Assembly (NCBI GenBank): GCA_944321345.1
Contig: CALUKY010000001.1
Location: forward strand, 62,001-126,000
From: an uncultured Paraprevotella sp.
Lineage (GTDB): Bacteria; Bacteroidota; Bacteroidia; Bacteroidales; Bacteroidaceae
Length of the DNA stretch: 64,000 nucleotides
Direction: 5' to 3'
Shown: positions 1 through 8,213 of the stretch, piece by piece
How positions within the stretch are numbered: the first letter of the stretch is position 1
How the letters are laid out: every line of letters starts with the position of its first letter
Notes under the pieces: model-generated
Seen by the model: the letters and a program-made list of their open reading frames with translations, nothing else
The model's database searches: none
Told to the model about the DNA's origin: nothing
Made by a program: the position numbers and the translations under genes

Positions 1-2147
1 CTACGGTACAGGTGCTGCAAAACCATCAGTCCGTGAAAGCACTTCAGGGACGCGTTTTTACCGATGAGGTGGCCATAAACCTGAAGCTGAAGAATTCGGC
101 AAAAGGCACCATGGCTGTGAACACGATGTTGGGAGCCGGAGGCCAAATGTCGGGCGGATGGGGGATAGGAACCACTCCGCTGTCCGACGGCATGACTGCA
201 ATAGGGCGCAATCCGTTATGGACTACAGAACTGGTGGGTATGTATTTTGCCAAGCAACGGCAGAACATGACCTTGTACAAAGGAAACAACACGGGTGATG
301 ATGTATCCAAGGAGCTCATACAGCATTATTCCAGCATCAACGGGGTTGGTCTTAATGCTTTTTGTTCCATGAATGCGGTGATGCCGTCGGGCAGCGGGCT
401 GCCTCAGAAACGCAGTTTCGACAATCATTCGCATATTCTTACGACGAACCATCTGGAGAAACTGGGTAAAGATTCAGAATTGACCCTAAATGTGGCTTAT
501 CACAACAATCGCATACGGAGAGAGGGAAAATCGGATGTAGACCGCTTTATTAGCGAAGACCAACGGTTGTTGAGTAGTGAAACGTTGATTTCACAGACCA
601 ATCAGAACAACCTCAGCACCAATCTGCGCTATTGTCGTAATGCGGCGAATGTTTTCACGGCAAATGTCTTTCAGTTTGACGGTGGATGGAATGATGACAA
701 CGTGTCCGGCCAACTGTCATCGGGTCTCATGGGGGAATATCCGATGGAATATGGCGACAATAGGGTCAGCCAGCATTTTCACCGTCCGTCGTTTTCGGTG
801 AGTAATACGCTGAACACCATACGCAATTTCGGCAAGCATACATTAGACCTGAATTTCTCGACAGGTTATGCCCAAAGTCCCAATACCCTTGTGGTGGATG
901 TTGACAGTCTGCAACAAGGTACGGCCGTACGTTATCAGCAGGATTTGACTTCGCATAACATAGCCGGTAACATTCATACAAGTTACTCATTACACCTTGG
1001 CTCTTTCTCACTGCATTATGGTGTGGTTGCCCATGCCAGCCTGCATGGGATAAAGACAGATCTTGATGGTTTTGTACCTCCCGTAGAAGAGGCTTCTCTG
1101 CAAAATGATCTTTGGTATAATACCTACGAACTGGCTCTGTCTCAGTTATATAAGTTTGAAAAAAGCGGTTGGAGGCTTTCTTTGGGATGTCCGCTTAATC
1201 TTTATACCCAGACATTGGATGACCGTATCCGTCGCGACAGGCAAAGTTATACTCATCTGCTTGTATCTCCATCGGTATCTGCCAGTTACGAGTGGCTGGA
1301 CTGGAGCGGAAATGTCAGTGCTTCCTATTATAGGAGTGTAGGTGACCCCAGTGGTATATACAGTGGTTATATTATGAACAACTATCGTTCGTTCCAGCGT
1401 TCGTATGTGGAGCAGCTGTCTGAAACAGACCGTATGAATGCAGGTGCCACGCTTGCCTACCGCAGTGCTCTTTATGCCACTTTTTTCCGTATCAATGCCA
1501 ACTACACCCATACTCGTGACAATCAGATTTACGATTATGACTATCAAGGAGCCACTAGTGTAGTGCAGGCTGTAGATCAGGAAACTTCTTCCGACCGTTA
1601 TAGTCTCGGTTTCGATGGCAGTAAGGGCTTTGATTGGTTGCAGACTTCCATCCGTGCTTTTGCAGGTTATAGTTACAGTCAAAGCGAACGTCTCATAGCC
1701 AAGGAACTTTATCCTTTCCATGCGCAAACAGTCAGTATAGGTGCAGGCGGTACCATCACTCCCTGGCCGTGGTTCAATATTGTAGTAAGCAGCGGGTATG
1801 CATGGAACGTATCGGCAACGGATCGTAGTAACGAAGATCTGGCACAGACGGTACGTACCGCCACCCAGCGTATCAAACTTAATTTCTATATTACCAAGCA
1901 ACTTACCTTCACAGCTTCTGCCGAGGACAATTATAACAACCTGACGGAAAAGAACCGGCATGCCTGGTTCGGTGATCTGTCTGCCAAATACAAACTGAAG
2001 CATGTGGATCTGGAGTTGCAGGCTAACAATCTTTTCAATCAAAAACAGTACACACGTGTAAATTATAGTGGACTGGATATATTCACCTCAACCTCTCAGT
2101 TGCGCCCGCTGAATGTAATCCTGACATTACGTTTCAAGCTTCTATAA
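1..2147 (+). CDS. TonB-dependent outer-membrane receptor, 3' part (5' end outside window)
   Basis: The frame is open from the first complete codon at position 3, so the N terminus (signal peptide, any carboxypeptidase-like domain, most of the plug) lies upstream. The GTG at 12 is not credible as a start. The first visible residues (VLQNHQSVKALQG, then AINLKLKNSAKG) look like the end of the plug domain of Bacteroidota receptors, where the 'ENHQPIKAL' and 'INLKLK' strings are common. The rest alternates short polar and aromatic strands as expected of a beta-barrel, and the protein ends in a strand-like LRPLNVILTLRFKLL. Such receptors import large ligands across the outer membrane with TonB energy. 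No SusD-like partner follows, so the substrate cannot be guessed. The barrel assignment is firm; the subfamily is not. Confidence 0.8.
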   Translation, partial: TVQVLQNHQSVKALQGRVFTDEVAINLKLKNSAKGTMAVNTMLGAGGQMSGGWGIGTTPLSDGMTAIGRNPLWTTELVGMYFAKQRQNMTLYKGNNTGDDVSKELIQHYSSINGVGLNAFCSMNAVMPSGSGLPQKRSFDNHSHILTTNHLEKLGKDSELTLNVAYHNNRIRREGKSDVDRFISEDQRLLSSETLISQTNQNNLSTNLRYCRNAANVFTANVFQFDGGWNDDNVSGQLSSGLMGEYPMEYGDNRVSQHFHRPSFSVSNTLNTIRNFGKHTLDLNFSTGYAQSPNTLVVDVDSLQQGTAVRYQQDLTSHNIAGNIHTSYSLHLGSFSLHYGVVAHASLHGIKTDLDGFVPPVEEASLQNDLWYNTYELALSQLYKFEKSGWRLSLGCPLNLYTQTLDDRIRRDRQSYTHLLVSPSVSASYEWLDWSGNVSASYYRSVGDPSGIYSGYIMNNYRSFQRSYVEQLSETDRMNAGATLAYRSALYATFFRINANYTHTRDNQIYDYDYQGATSVVQAVDQETSSDRYSLGFDGSKGFDWLQTSIRAFAGYSYSQSERLIAKELYPFHAQTVSIGAGGTITPWPWFNIVVSSGYAWNVSATDRSNEDLAQTVRTATQRIKLNFYITKQLTFTASAEDNYNNLTEKNRHAWFGDLSAKYKLKHVDLELQANNLFNQKQYTRVNYSGLDIFTSTSQLRPLNVILTLRFKLL

Positions 2148-2226
2148 ATGATTGTGTGTCATCCTGTAGTGGTCATATTGAAAGAGGATAATCTCTATAA
2201 TGATGGAGAAATATGAAGATATAGAT

Positions 2227-2260
2227 TTTTAAAAAGTCAGCTTTTTCTGATTTTTTAAAA
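2227..2260 (+). terminator. Intrinsic terminator after the TonB receptor
   Basis: A 14-bp stem (one G-T pair) with a 6-base loop; the core is AAAAAGTCAG / CTGATTTTTT, so the downstream arm doubles as the U-run. It lies 80 bases after the receptor stop codon. Confidence 0.55.
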
Positions 2261-2278
2261 GGTGTCATAGCTTTTCAG

Positions 2279-2294
2279 GTATACTTTAGTATAC
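2279..2294. promoter_or_regulatory. Short palindrome GTATAC-TTTA-GTATAC
   Basis: A perfect 6-bp inverted repeat around TTTA, about 115 bases before the next start codon. It has the size of a small operator but no neighbouring regulator is visible. The function is inferred only. Confidence 0.25.
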
Positions 2295-2360
2295 TTTTCC
2301 TCAAAAAATGTCTTTAAATTTTGGGGGTGCTACATGAATTGTTTACATTTAGGAGCGAAA

Positions 2361-2382
2361 GCGAGCAACTTATGTTGTTCGC
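2361..2382 (+). promoter_or_regulatory. Hairpin in the leader of the 2410 gene
   Basis: GCGAGCAAC and GTTGTTCGC pair over 9 bp (one G-U) with a TTAT loop, ending 27 bases before the ATG at 2410. It may be an mRNA-stabilising leader hairpin. No known riboswitch matches. Confidence 0.3.
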
Positions 2383-2409
2383 CATGTTTCATCTTTAAAA
2401 GATACAGCC

Positions 2410-3033
2410 ATGAAGAAAACAAGTCTGATGCTGCTTTTGCTTGCCGGTAGTTTCTGTATGCCGGCTGCAGCTGAAAATAAGCAAGATGCCTGCAAGATAC
2501 TGGATTTAAAGAGAGTTTCTTCGCAATTGAATCTCAATCCACAGTCAAAAGAAAAACAAATGGCTTTTCTGGAGGCTTTTCCGAATTCGTGGGAAGAATT
2601 TATAGCCGTTTACCATCATTATGATCCTTTGACCGGCTCGTATGACCGGCTGTATCAACAGGCGCCGAAGCATATCGAATATTTGAAGTCTTTGGATCAG
2701 GTAGACGATGCGCGGCTGATACCACATTTGGTGAGCCTGACTTACGGCAGTAGTTGGGCTGCTGATGCCCCCAATTGCCTTCAGGAGGTATTGCACGAAC
2801 TGATGACCGGGAAAAAAGACGCTTTCTTTGCGGAATTGTCTAAAAGAAGCAAGGCAGCGCAGTTTGATTTCTGGGCCTTTTATTGGTCAAAACCGGTAAA
2901 GAACGGAACGGACTCTCCTTATGAAAAAGAAAAGAAAGCACTTGAGTCTGCCATGAAAGACAAGTATCCGCAGATTGTGCGTGCCCTGTCGCTGGCTTAT
3001 GAATATTATTATGGGGAGGCCATGCCTCTTTAA
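2410..3033 (+). CDS. Exported protein of unknown function, 207 aa
   Basis: I do not recognise the family. Residues 1-20 form a clear Sec signal peptide (MKKTSLMLLLLAGSF, then cleavage after AAA in PAAAENK), so the product is periplasmic or outer-membrane associated. The mature part is about 185 residues, mainly helical in appearance, rich in Trp, Tyr and Lys, with two Cys near the N terminus and centre. There is no lipobox. The next gene starts about 80 bases downstream on the same strand and is also exported, so the two may be co-transcribed. The leader is long and structured. It could be an accessory factor of the preceding receptor, but nothing in the sequence shows this. Confidence 0.65.
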   Translation: MKKTSLMLLLLAGSFCMPAAAENKQDACKILDLKRVSSQLNLNPQSKEKQMAFLEAFPNSWEEFIAVYHHYDPLTGSYDRLYQQAPKHIEYLKSLDQVDDARLIPHLVSLTYGSSWAADAPNCLQEVLHELMTGKKDAFFAELSKRSKAAQFDFWAFYWSKPVKNGTDSPYEKEKKALESAMKDKYPQIVRALSLAYEYYYGEAMPL

Positions 3034-3116
3034 AGGATATATGTTTTTTGAAGCAACTCCGGAAGCCGTTTGAAGATCTTTCGGGGTTGCTTCAACCTTT
3101 TATTTTGCGCAACATG

Positions 3117-4694
3117 ATGAAAAAGACAGTTCTTTTATTTGGGTTACTGAATTTTATACCGGCTTTGAGTAGTATCTCTTTGGGAAATCCAAAACTTTCC
3201 AAAGACACTTTGTTCTTTCAGAACGATACGATTTCCCAGACTCTGATTTGGGAGAAAGTGAATGATCTGAAAATATCATTCTGGTTGTCTTCAAAAGACG
3301 CGCACCAGCAGAAAGCGTGTATCTTTCAGGGAGAAGCGGAGCGGCCGGATGGTTGGGACTTTGGTGATGAAATTGATATGGATGCGGATGGAAGCATTTA
3401 TCCGGCTTCAGAATATTGGTATCACGGAAAAGATGTGGAGTTTTCCGTAAGAATCAGCCATGATCTTCAGAAAGCACGGATCTATTTCTTGAAAAACCCC
3501 TCCTTGCCGTTTATCTATACCTTGCGCAAGAAGTCTGCGCCGGCTTGTCCTCCTGCTTCGGCCTTAACGCTTTACGAATCTGTCCGGAACGTAGCCTATC
3601 AGCATTACAAATCGGGCTTTGAACCGTGGAAGGGCAAGGAGTTTTCCTTAGATCTGTTTGGCCAGGGCGGAATCAATGAGACGAATGTAGCAAGCGGTTT
3701 CGATACGCTGTTTTTGCCCAAGATGATCGATGAGGATTATGAAGGTGCCACTATCGTGCACCTGAAAGGTTCAGTCATTTCTTACAAGAATCTGGATGTG
3801 GCCTTTTTCCGTATAGATTGCGAACTGAACCACAAGGGCTGGAATTTTACGGACTACGTGATGGCCACTTATACTCCAACCGGTTTCCCATTGGATTATC
3901 GGGTATTGGGGCGCGAAGGCTTTGCCCCTTGTATGGGCGATGTGTATTATTTCCGCTTGAAAGGCAATCTGGACAGCATGGTTTTTGTGTCCGATCAGGC
4001 TTCTTGTCTGAATGAACAGCAGTTGGCCGACTTTGGAAACCAGGATTTTGAAGTGCGCCGCATGCGTTATGAGATTCGTGGCGACGGCCGGATTACCGGC
4101 GTACAGACTCAGAAAGCCTGGAAGGAAATAAAGGAACGCGATGCGGAGAATGTGTCTGTTTCCTTTACTGATTATCTGTCTCTGTTCCGTCCTTTCGGTG
4201 ATCGGGACGATGTGAAGAATCTGTTTTCTTTAGAGAGCCGGAAGAAAGCATCTGCAGCAGAAGGCGGACCTTCTTCGGCCTCGGAGGAGCCGTTGAGCGT
4301 GGATTACGTCCGTCGCTTCATTCCCGACGGAATAGACCCGACCTGTGAGAAAAGGACCATTGGGTGGTATCCATTATATACCTTCCGTGCCGGTAAATAT
4401 GTGGTTTGTTCCCTATACAAGTTCGGTGACGTACCGAAATCCTATAATTATCCGAATCGGGAAGGTCTACTGGTGGTCTATACTCCCGAAGGTAAGATTG
4501 TAGATGCCTGTCCTTTGGCGCGTGAGGGAGATTTATGGTCGTATTATATTCCCCAAGGTACCGTCCGTCCTTTCTGTCTGCAAGTACGTCAGAATGTTCC
4601 AACCAATTCCGAAAGCTCACATAATAGTGTGGTGAGTGAATATACCTTGGATCAGGACGGACACATTCAGGTTCGTCTGATTCGGACAGATTAG
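3117..4694 (+). CDS. Exported protein of unknown function with internal duplication, 525 aa
   Basis: The open frame reaches back to a TTG at 3048, but the signal peptide starts at the tandem ATGs at 3114/3117 (MKKTVLLFGLLNFIPALSS), so I take 3117. The mature protein is beta-rich with many aromatic residues. Two segments in the second half look related: one around DYVMATYTPTGFPLDYRVL followed by GREG, the other around GLLVVYTPEGKIVDACPL followed by AREG. Each is followed by a MRYEIRGDGRITGVQ / SEYTLDQDGHIQVRL strand pair. This suggests two copies of a beta-domain of about 100-130 residues. No catalytic motif is seen. A terminator follows, so this is the last gene of its unit. Family unknown. 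Confidence 0.6.
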   Translation: MKKTVLLFGLLNFIPALSSISLGNPKLSKDTLFFQNDTISQTLIWEKVNDLKISFWLSSKDAHQQKACIFQGEAERPDGWDFGDEIDMDADGSIYPASEYWYHGKDVEFSVRISHDLQKARIYFLKNPSLPFIYTLRKKSAPACPPASALTLYESVRNVAYQHYKSGFEPWKGKEFSLDLFGQGGINETNVASGFDTLFLPKMIDEDYEGATIVHLKGSVISYKNLDVAFFRIDCELNHKGWNFTDYVMATYTPTGFPLDYRVLGREGFAPCMGDVYYFRLKGNLDSMVFVSDQASCLNEQQLADFGNQDFEVRRMRYEIRGDGRITGVQTQKAWKEIKERDAENVSVSFTDYLSLFRPFGDRDDVKNLFSLESRKKASAAEGGPSSASEEPLSVDYVRRFIPDGIDPTCEKRTIGWYPLYTFRAGKYVVCSLYKFGDVPKSYNYPNREGLLVVYTPEGKIVDACPLAREGDLWSYYIPQGTVRPFCLQVRQNVPTNSESSHNSVVSEYTLDQDGHIQVRLIRTD

Positions 4695-4756
4695 CGGATG
4701 CGCTTTATGAAAATATGATTTGATCCGTATCATTATAAAGATCATTTTATTGGTTT

Positions 4757-4790
4757 AAGCTCTGTTTTTTTAGAAAGAACAGAGCTTTTT
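4757..4790 (+). terminator. Intrinsic terminator
   Basis: AAGCTCTGTT pairs with AACAGAGCTT (10 bp, extendable through T/A and G-T pairs) and is followed by a T-run. It closes the unit ending at 4694. Confidence 0.75.
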
Positions 4791-4847
4791 TGTGTAAAAA
4801 TTGCGATATTTGCTTGAAAAGCCGCACGAGTGTAATATAGACATAGA

Positions 4848-5084
4848 ATGAAAGAAAATTATACGATACCTTTGCTGCCTCTGAACTTTGATTTGGAATC
4901 GAATATTGTTTTAAAGCAGTTGAACAAATCACATAGAAGGCTCGCAGAATTGAAAGGAATAGCCCGAACAATTCCTAACGAACGAATCCTTATCAGTACA
5001 TTGACCCTACAGGAAGCAAAAGACAGTTCTGAGGAAGATCGGACTGGTCCATCTGTTTATGAATCATTCCGAACCGGCAAGTGA
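4848..5084 (+). pseudogene. Fic-family protein remnant (N-terminal Fic_N domain only)
   Basis: The 78-residue frame reads like the N-terminal domain of Fic-family AMP-transferases: a YxIPLLPLNFDLES opening, then a helix with LAELKGIARTIPNERIL and the LxLQEAKDSSE string that precedes the inhibitory 'S/TxxxE(G/N)' region. Fic proteins are normally about 350-380 residues with an HPFxxGNGR core. Here homology stops right after DSSE, the remaining 15 residues do not resemble the family, and no HPF motif follows in any frame before the next gene. I read it as a deletion-truncated gene that cannot catalyse AMPylation. A short stand-alone protein is possible but less likely. Confidence 0.6.
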
Positions 5085-5132
5085 AGCACCGACCATTGAA
5101 TCCATAAGGGAATAGAATGTACATAAAATCAT

Positions 5133-5172
5133 ATTTTCATGCACATAGCCTAAGAGGTATGTACATGAAAAT
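5133..5172 (+). repeat. Long imperfect hairpin between the Fic remnant and the PH-domain gene
   Basis: ATTTTCATGCACATAGCCT pairs with AGGTATGTACATGAAAAT, leaving one mismatch, one bulged base and an AAG loop. Further GTACAT/GTACAC copies flank it at 5119 and 5182. The T-run after it is weak, so it may be a terminator for the lost fic gene or a relic of the event that truncated it. Confidence 0.4.
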
Positions 5173-5267
5173 GCTCTTTTGTACACATACTTTGGTCTGT
5201 TTGCATATTGGAAATATAAAGTAAGGTGAATAATAACATAATGATCAATTCAAATTTATAGAAATCA

Positions 5268-5666
5268 ATGATACGTACTTTTCATGCCAAGATAGATCCG
5301 GTCCTGTTGGTCGGATGCCTGTTGCCCAGCACCGTGCTGGCCGTTGTCTTCTTTTGGATCAAGCAGCCCATTCCGGCACTGATTTTCCTGGTGCTGATGG
5401 TTTTGATTGTAGAACGCCTGATTCACACCTCGTATGTACTGACCGATGACGGTGTGCTGTGGATAGACAAGGGCCGTTTTGTCCGCAAAAAGGCCGTGCG
5501 TCTGGAAGAGATCGATCGGGTAGAGCTGTTTCAGTTGCGCTCCTTCTTTCTGATACGTCGCCGCGATGCCGTGATGCTGACACTGAAGGACGGTTCCCAA
5601 CTGGTGGTCAATCCTTTTCCGGCCGAAGAGTTCTGTCATGTCTTACTGAAAAGGATGGGAAAATGA
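5268..5666 (+). CDS. Bacterial PH-domain membrane protein, 132 aa
   Basis: Two hydrophobic helices (about residues 11-31 and 35-50) are followed by a basic beta-rich domain of about 75 residues (SYVLTDDGVLWIDKG, then VELFQLRSFFLIRR and LTLKDGSQLVVNPF), the layout of YdbS/YdbT-type bacterial PH proteins. It is probably anchored in the inner membrane with its PH-like domain in the cytoplasm. Its function is not known; related proteins are tied to envelope stress or export. Its stop overlaps the start of dacB (ATGA), so the two are translationally coupled, which points to an envelope role. Confidence 0.65.
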   Translation: MIRTFHAKIDPVLLVGCLLPSTVLAVVFFWIKQPIPALIFLVLMVLIVERLIHTSYVLTDDGVLWIDKGRFVRKKAVRLEEIDRVELFQLRSFFLIRRRDAVMLTLKDGSQLVVNPFPAEEFCHVLLKRMGK

Positions 5667-6874
5667 AACAGCACGTAAACCGATATCTGTTCCGTCTGTT
5701 CGGAATGCTGGTGCTGCTTGCCGTCTGTCCGCTTTCGGCTGTAGCGGCCGATAAGGAAACCGAAGAGCAGGAGTGGCGCGATGAGCTGTGTCAGGAACTG
5801 GACCGCCTGTGTGCTTCTCCCTTGTTCGAGACCACCCAGCTGGGACTGTGTGTTTACGACCTTACGGCCGACACGATGCTTTATAGTGTGAATGCCCGCC
5901 AGCGCATGCGTCCGGCTTCGACCATGAAACTGCTGACTTCCATTACCGCTCTGTCGGTGTTGGGAGGATCGCATACTTTTCAGACCACGTTGTATCATAC
6001 CGGAGCCGTAAATAACCGGGTGTTGCAAGGCGACCTTTATGTGGTGGGAGGTTTCGATCCTCGTTTCGGTAAGGATGACTTATATGCTTTCGCCGAAGAA
6101 ATCAAGCTGATGGGGGTGGATTCCATAGCCGGAACCCTTTATGCCGATGTCAGTTTCAAGGATACACTCCGTTGGGGCGAAGGCTGGTGCTGGGACGATG
6201 AGGCCGAGCGCCTGACTCCATTGCTCTATCAGGGTAAAGACTGTTTTATGGAACAGTTTGTACGTGCCCTTGGCGAGCAGGGCATTGCGTCGGCTGGTGT
6301 GACCGGACAGGCTGTATGTCCGGATGATGCCTTTTATATCACCAAGCGGGCGCATGCCATAGATCAGATTCTGATGCCCATGATGAAGGAAAGCGACAAT
6401 CTTTATGCCGAATCCATGTTTTACCAGCTGGCGGCTCAGACCGGTGTGCCCTATGCCTCTGCCCGTCAGGCGGTAAACTATATCCGTACCTTGATCCGTG
6501 AATTGGGTTATGATGCCGACCTGTATCGCATTGCCGACGGTAGCGGACTTTCCCTGTATACTTATCTCTCTCCGGAGCTTGAAGTGGCTTTTCTCCGCTA
6601 TGCCTATCAGCATAATCCCATCTTTACCCATCTTTATCCTTCGCTGCCCATAGCCGGCCGAGACGGTACGCTGAAATCGCGCATGAAGCGTGGAAAAGCC
6701 TATAAGAATGTACGTGCCAAGACGGGGTCTGTAAGTGCCGTGGCTTCTTTGGCCGGATATGCCCAGGCTTCGAACGACCACATGCTGGCTTTTTGTATCA
6801 TCAATCAGGGATTGGTCAAGCTCAAGTCGGGCCGCGACTTTCAGGATGCTGTATGTGAGGTACTTTGCAGATAA
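5663..6874 (+). CDS. dacB: D-alanyl-D-alanine carboxypeptidase/endopeptidase, PBP4 type (peptidase S13)
   Basis: A low-molecular-weight penicillin-binding protein that trims or cleaves peptidoglycan cross-links in the periplasm. All three serine-transferase motifs are present: STMK at residues 86-89 (active Ser), SDN inside KESDNLYAE, and KTG inside RAKTGSVSAV. A signal peptide covers about residues 1-29 (VCPLSAVAA). At 403 aa it is shorter than the E. coli enzyme (477), so the insertion domain between the first two motifs is reduced. The open frame extends upstream to 5459, but those residues overlap the PH-domain gene in another frame. The start at 5663 is set by the signal peptide and by the ATGA overlap with that gene. 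Confidence 0.9.
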   Translation: MKQHVNRYLFRLFGMLVLLAVCPLSAVAADKETEEQEWRDELCQELDRLCASPLFETTQLGLCVYDLTADTMLYSVNARQRMRPASTMKLLTSITALSVLGGSHTFQTTLYHTGAVNNRVLQGDLYVVGGFDPRFGKDDLYAFAEEIKLMGVDSIAGTLYADVSFKDTLRWGEGWCWDDEAERLTPLLYQGKDCFMEQFVRALGEQGIASAGVTGQAVCPDDAFYITKRAHAIDQILMPMMKESDNLYAESMFYQLAAQTGVPYASARQAVNYIRTLIRELGYDADLYRIADGSGLSLYTYLSPELEVAFLRYAYQHNPIFTHLYPSLPIAGRDGTLKSRMKRGKAYKNVRAKTGSVSAVASLAGYAQASNDHMLAFCIINQGLVKLKSGRDFQDAVCEVLCR

Positions 6875-6943
6875 AAGAATCCGACCGCAGTTTGAAGTAA
6901 TAAAAAAGTAGTCTGTATTGTCTGTTTTTCATTTTCTATTTCT

Positions 6944-6951
6944 TATATTTG
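6944..6951 (+). promoter_or_regulatory. -7 element of the menaquinone operon promoter
   Basis: TATATTTG matches the Bacteroidota -7 consensus TAnnTTTG, 29 bases before the ATG at 6981. No clear TTTG stands at the ideal -33 distance. Confidence 0.5.
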
Positions 6952-6980
6952 TAAACGACAACTTTTAAAAAGAATAGGCT

Positions 6981-8213
6981 ATGAAGTACAAATTATTGGT
7001 TCTCGATGTGGATGGAACCTTGCTGAACAAGGCAGGCGAAATCACGAAACGCACCCTGACCACTCTGCGCAAAGTACAGCAGATGGGAGTACGCATCATG
7101 TTGGCATCGGGCAGACCGACGTATGGTTTGTTACCGTTGGCCAGAATGTTGGAATTGGGCACTTACGAAGGCTATATCCTCTCTTATAACGGCGGGCAGA
7201 TTATCAGTGCCCAGAATGGAGAGGTGCTGTTTGAGCGCCGCATTAACCCCGAAATGTTGCCTTATCTGGAAAAGAAGGCCAAGAAGAACGGGTTCTCTAT
7301 TTTTACTTATAACGAAAACCGCATCATAACGAATAATGCCAGTGATCCTCATATTGTTGACGAGGCATTCATTAATGATATGGAGATTCAGCAGGGCGAG
7401 GAATTCTCGCTTGCCGTGGACTATCCGCCTTGCAAGGTGGTACTGGTGAGCGATGATGAGGAGTCGCTCGTGAGTCTGGAACACCACTGGAAGCGCCGCC
7501 TGAACGGTGTACTCGATGTGTTCCGCACCGAGAATTTCTTCCTGGAAGTAGTTGGTTGTGGTATTGACAAGGCAAGTGCTTTGGCTGCCTTTATGGATAA
7601 GGTGGGAATCCGTACCGAAGAAGTCATTGCGATCGGTAATGGAGTGGCTGATGTGACTATGCTGCAGATGGCCGGACTGGGTATCGCGATGGGAAATGCT
7701 CCTGACTCCGTGAAGCGATGTGTGGATTATGCAACCTTGTCCAACGAAGAAGACGGTGTGGCTGTAGCTGTAGAAAAAGCCATTATCTCAGAAGTTCACT
7801 TGTCAGAGATCCCGCTTGATGCCCTGAACGAGCAGGCGAAGTCTACGCTGATGGGCAATCTGGGCATTCAGTATACCTTTGCATCGCCCGAGCGGGTGGA
7901 GGCTACGATGCCGGTGGATCACCGCAACCGTCAGCCGTTTGGCATTCTGCATGGCGGAGCTACGCTGGCTTTGGCCGAGACTGTTGCCGGACTGGGTTCC
8001 ATGATCGTTGCCAAACCCGATGAGTTTGTGGTGGGAATGCAGGTCAGCGGAAACCATATCTCTTCTGCTCATGAAGGAGATACCGTACGGGCTGTGGCTA
8101 CCAGTGTGCATTTAGGCCGCTCGTCTCACGTTTGGAATGTGGATGTGTTTACTTCTACCGGCAAGTTGGTTTCTTCCGTGCGGGTGGTCAACAGTGTGAT
8201 GAAAAGAAAATGA
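6981..8213 (+). CDS. HAD-family hydrolase fused to a hotdog thioesterase, probable DHNA-CoA thioesterase (MenI role)
   Basis: Two domains. Residues 1 to about 265 are a Cof-type (IIB) HAD phosphatase: nucleophile motif LDVDGTLL (D9, D11), Ser43 in LASGR, Lys197 in GIDKAS. Motif IV is degenerate: the usual GDxxND reads GNGVAD (219-224), losing the first acidic residue. Residues about 275-410 are a PaaI/YdiI-type hotdog domain with HGGATLALAE (H324, catalytic Glu333). Because menF, menD and menB follow directly, the hotdog half very likely hydrolyses 1,4-dihydroxy-2-naphthoyl-CoA, the step after MenB. The HAD half has no known role in the pathway and may be weak or regulatory. The stop overlaps menF (ATGA). 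Confidence 0.82.
   Translation: MKYKLLVLDVDGTLLNKAGEITKRTLTTLRKVQQMGVRIMLASGRPTYGLLPLARMLELGTYEGYILSYNGGQIISAQNGEVLFERRINPEMLPYLEKKAKKNGFSIFTYNENRIITNNASDPHIVDEAFINDMEIQQGEEFSLAVDYPPCKVVLVSDDEESLVSLEHHWKRRLNGVLDVFRTENFFLEVVGCGIDKASALAAFMDKVGIRTEEVIAIGNGVADVTMLQMAGLGIAMGNAPDSVKRCVDYATLSNEEDGVAVAVEKAIISEVHLSEIPLDALNEQAKSTLMGNLGIQYTFASPERVEATMPVDHRNRQPFGILHGGATLALAETVAGLGSMIVAKPDEFVVGMQVSGNHISSAHEGDTVRAVATSVHLGRSSHVWNVDVFTSTGKLVSSVRVVNSVMKRK

Noticed and set aside
1146..2042. Long minus-strand open frame (298 codons) and similar long antisense frames at 8112-9014, 22595-23458, 23532-24398 and 24590-25732
   Set aside because: All lie opposite well-supported genes, have no recognisable domains and show the composition of shadow frames.
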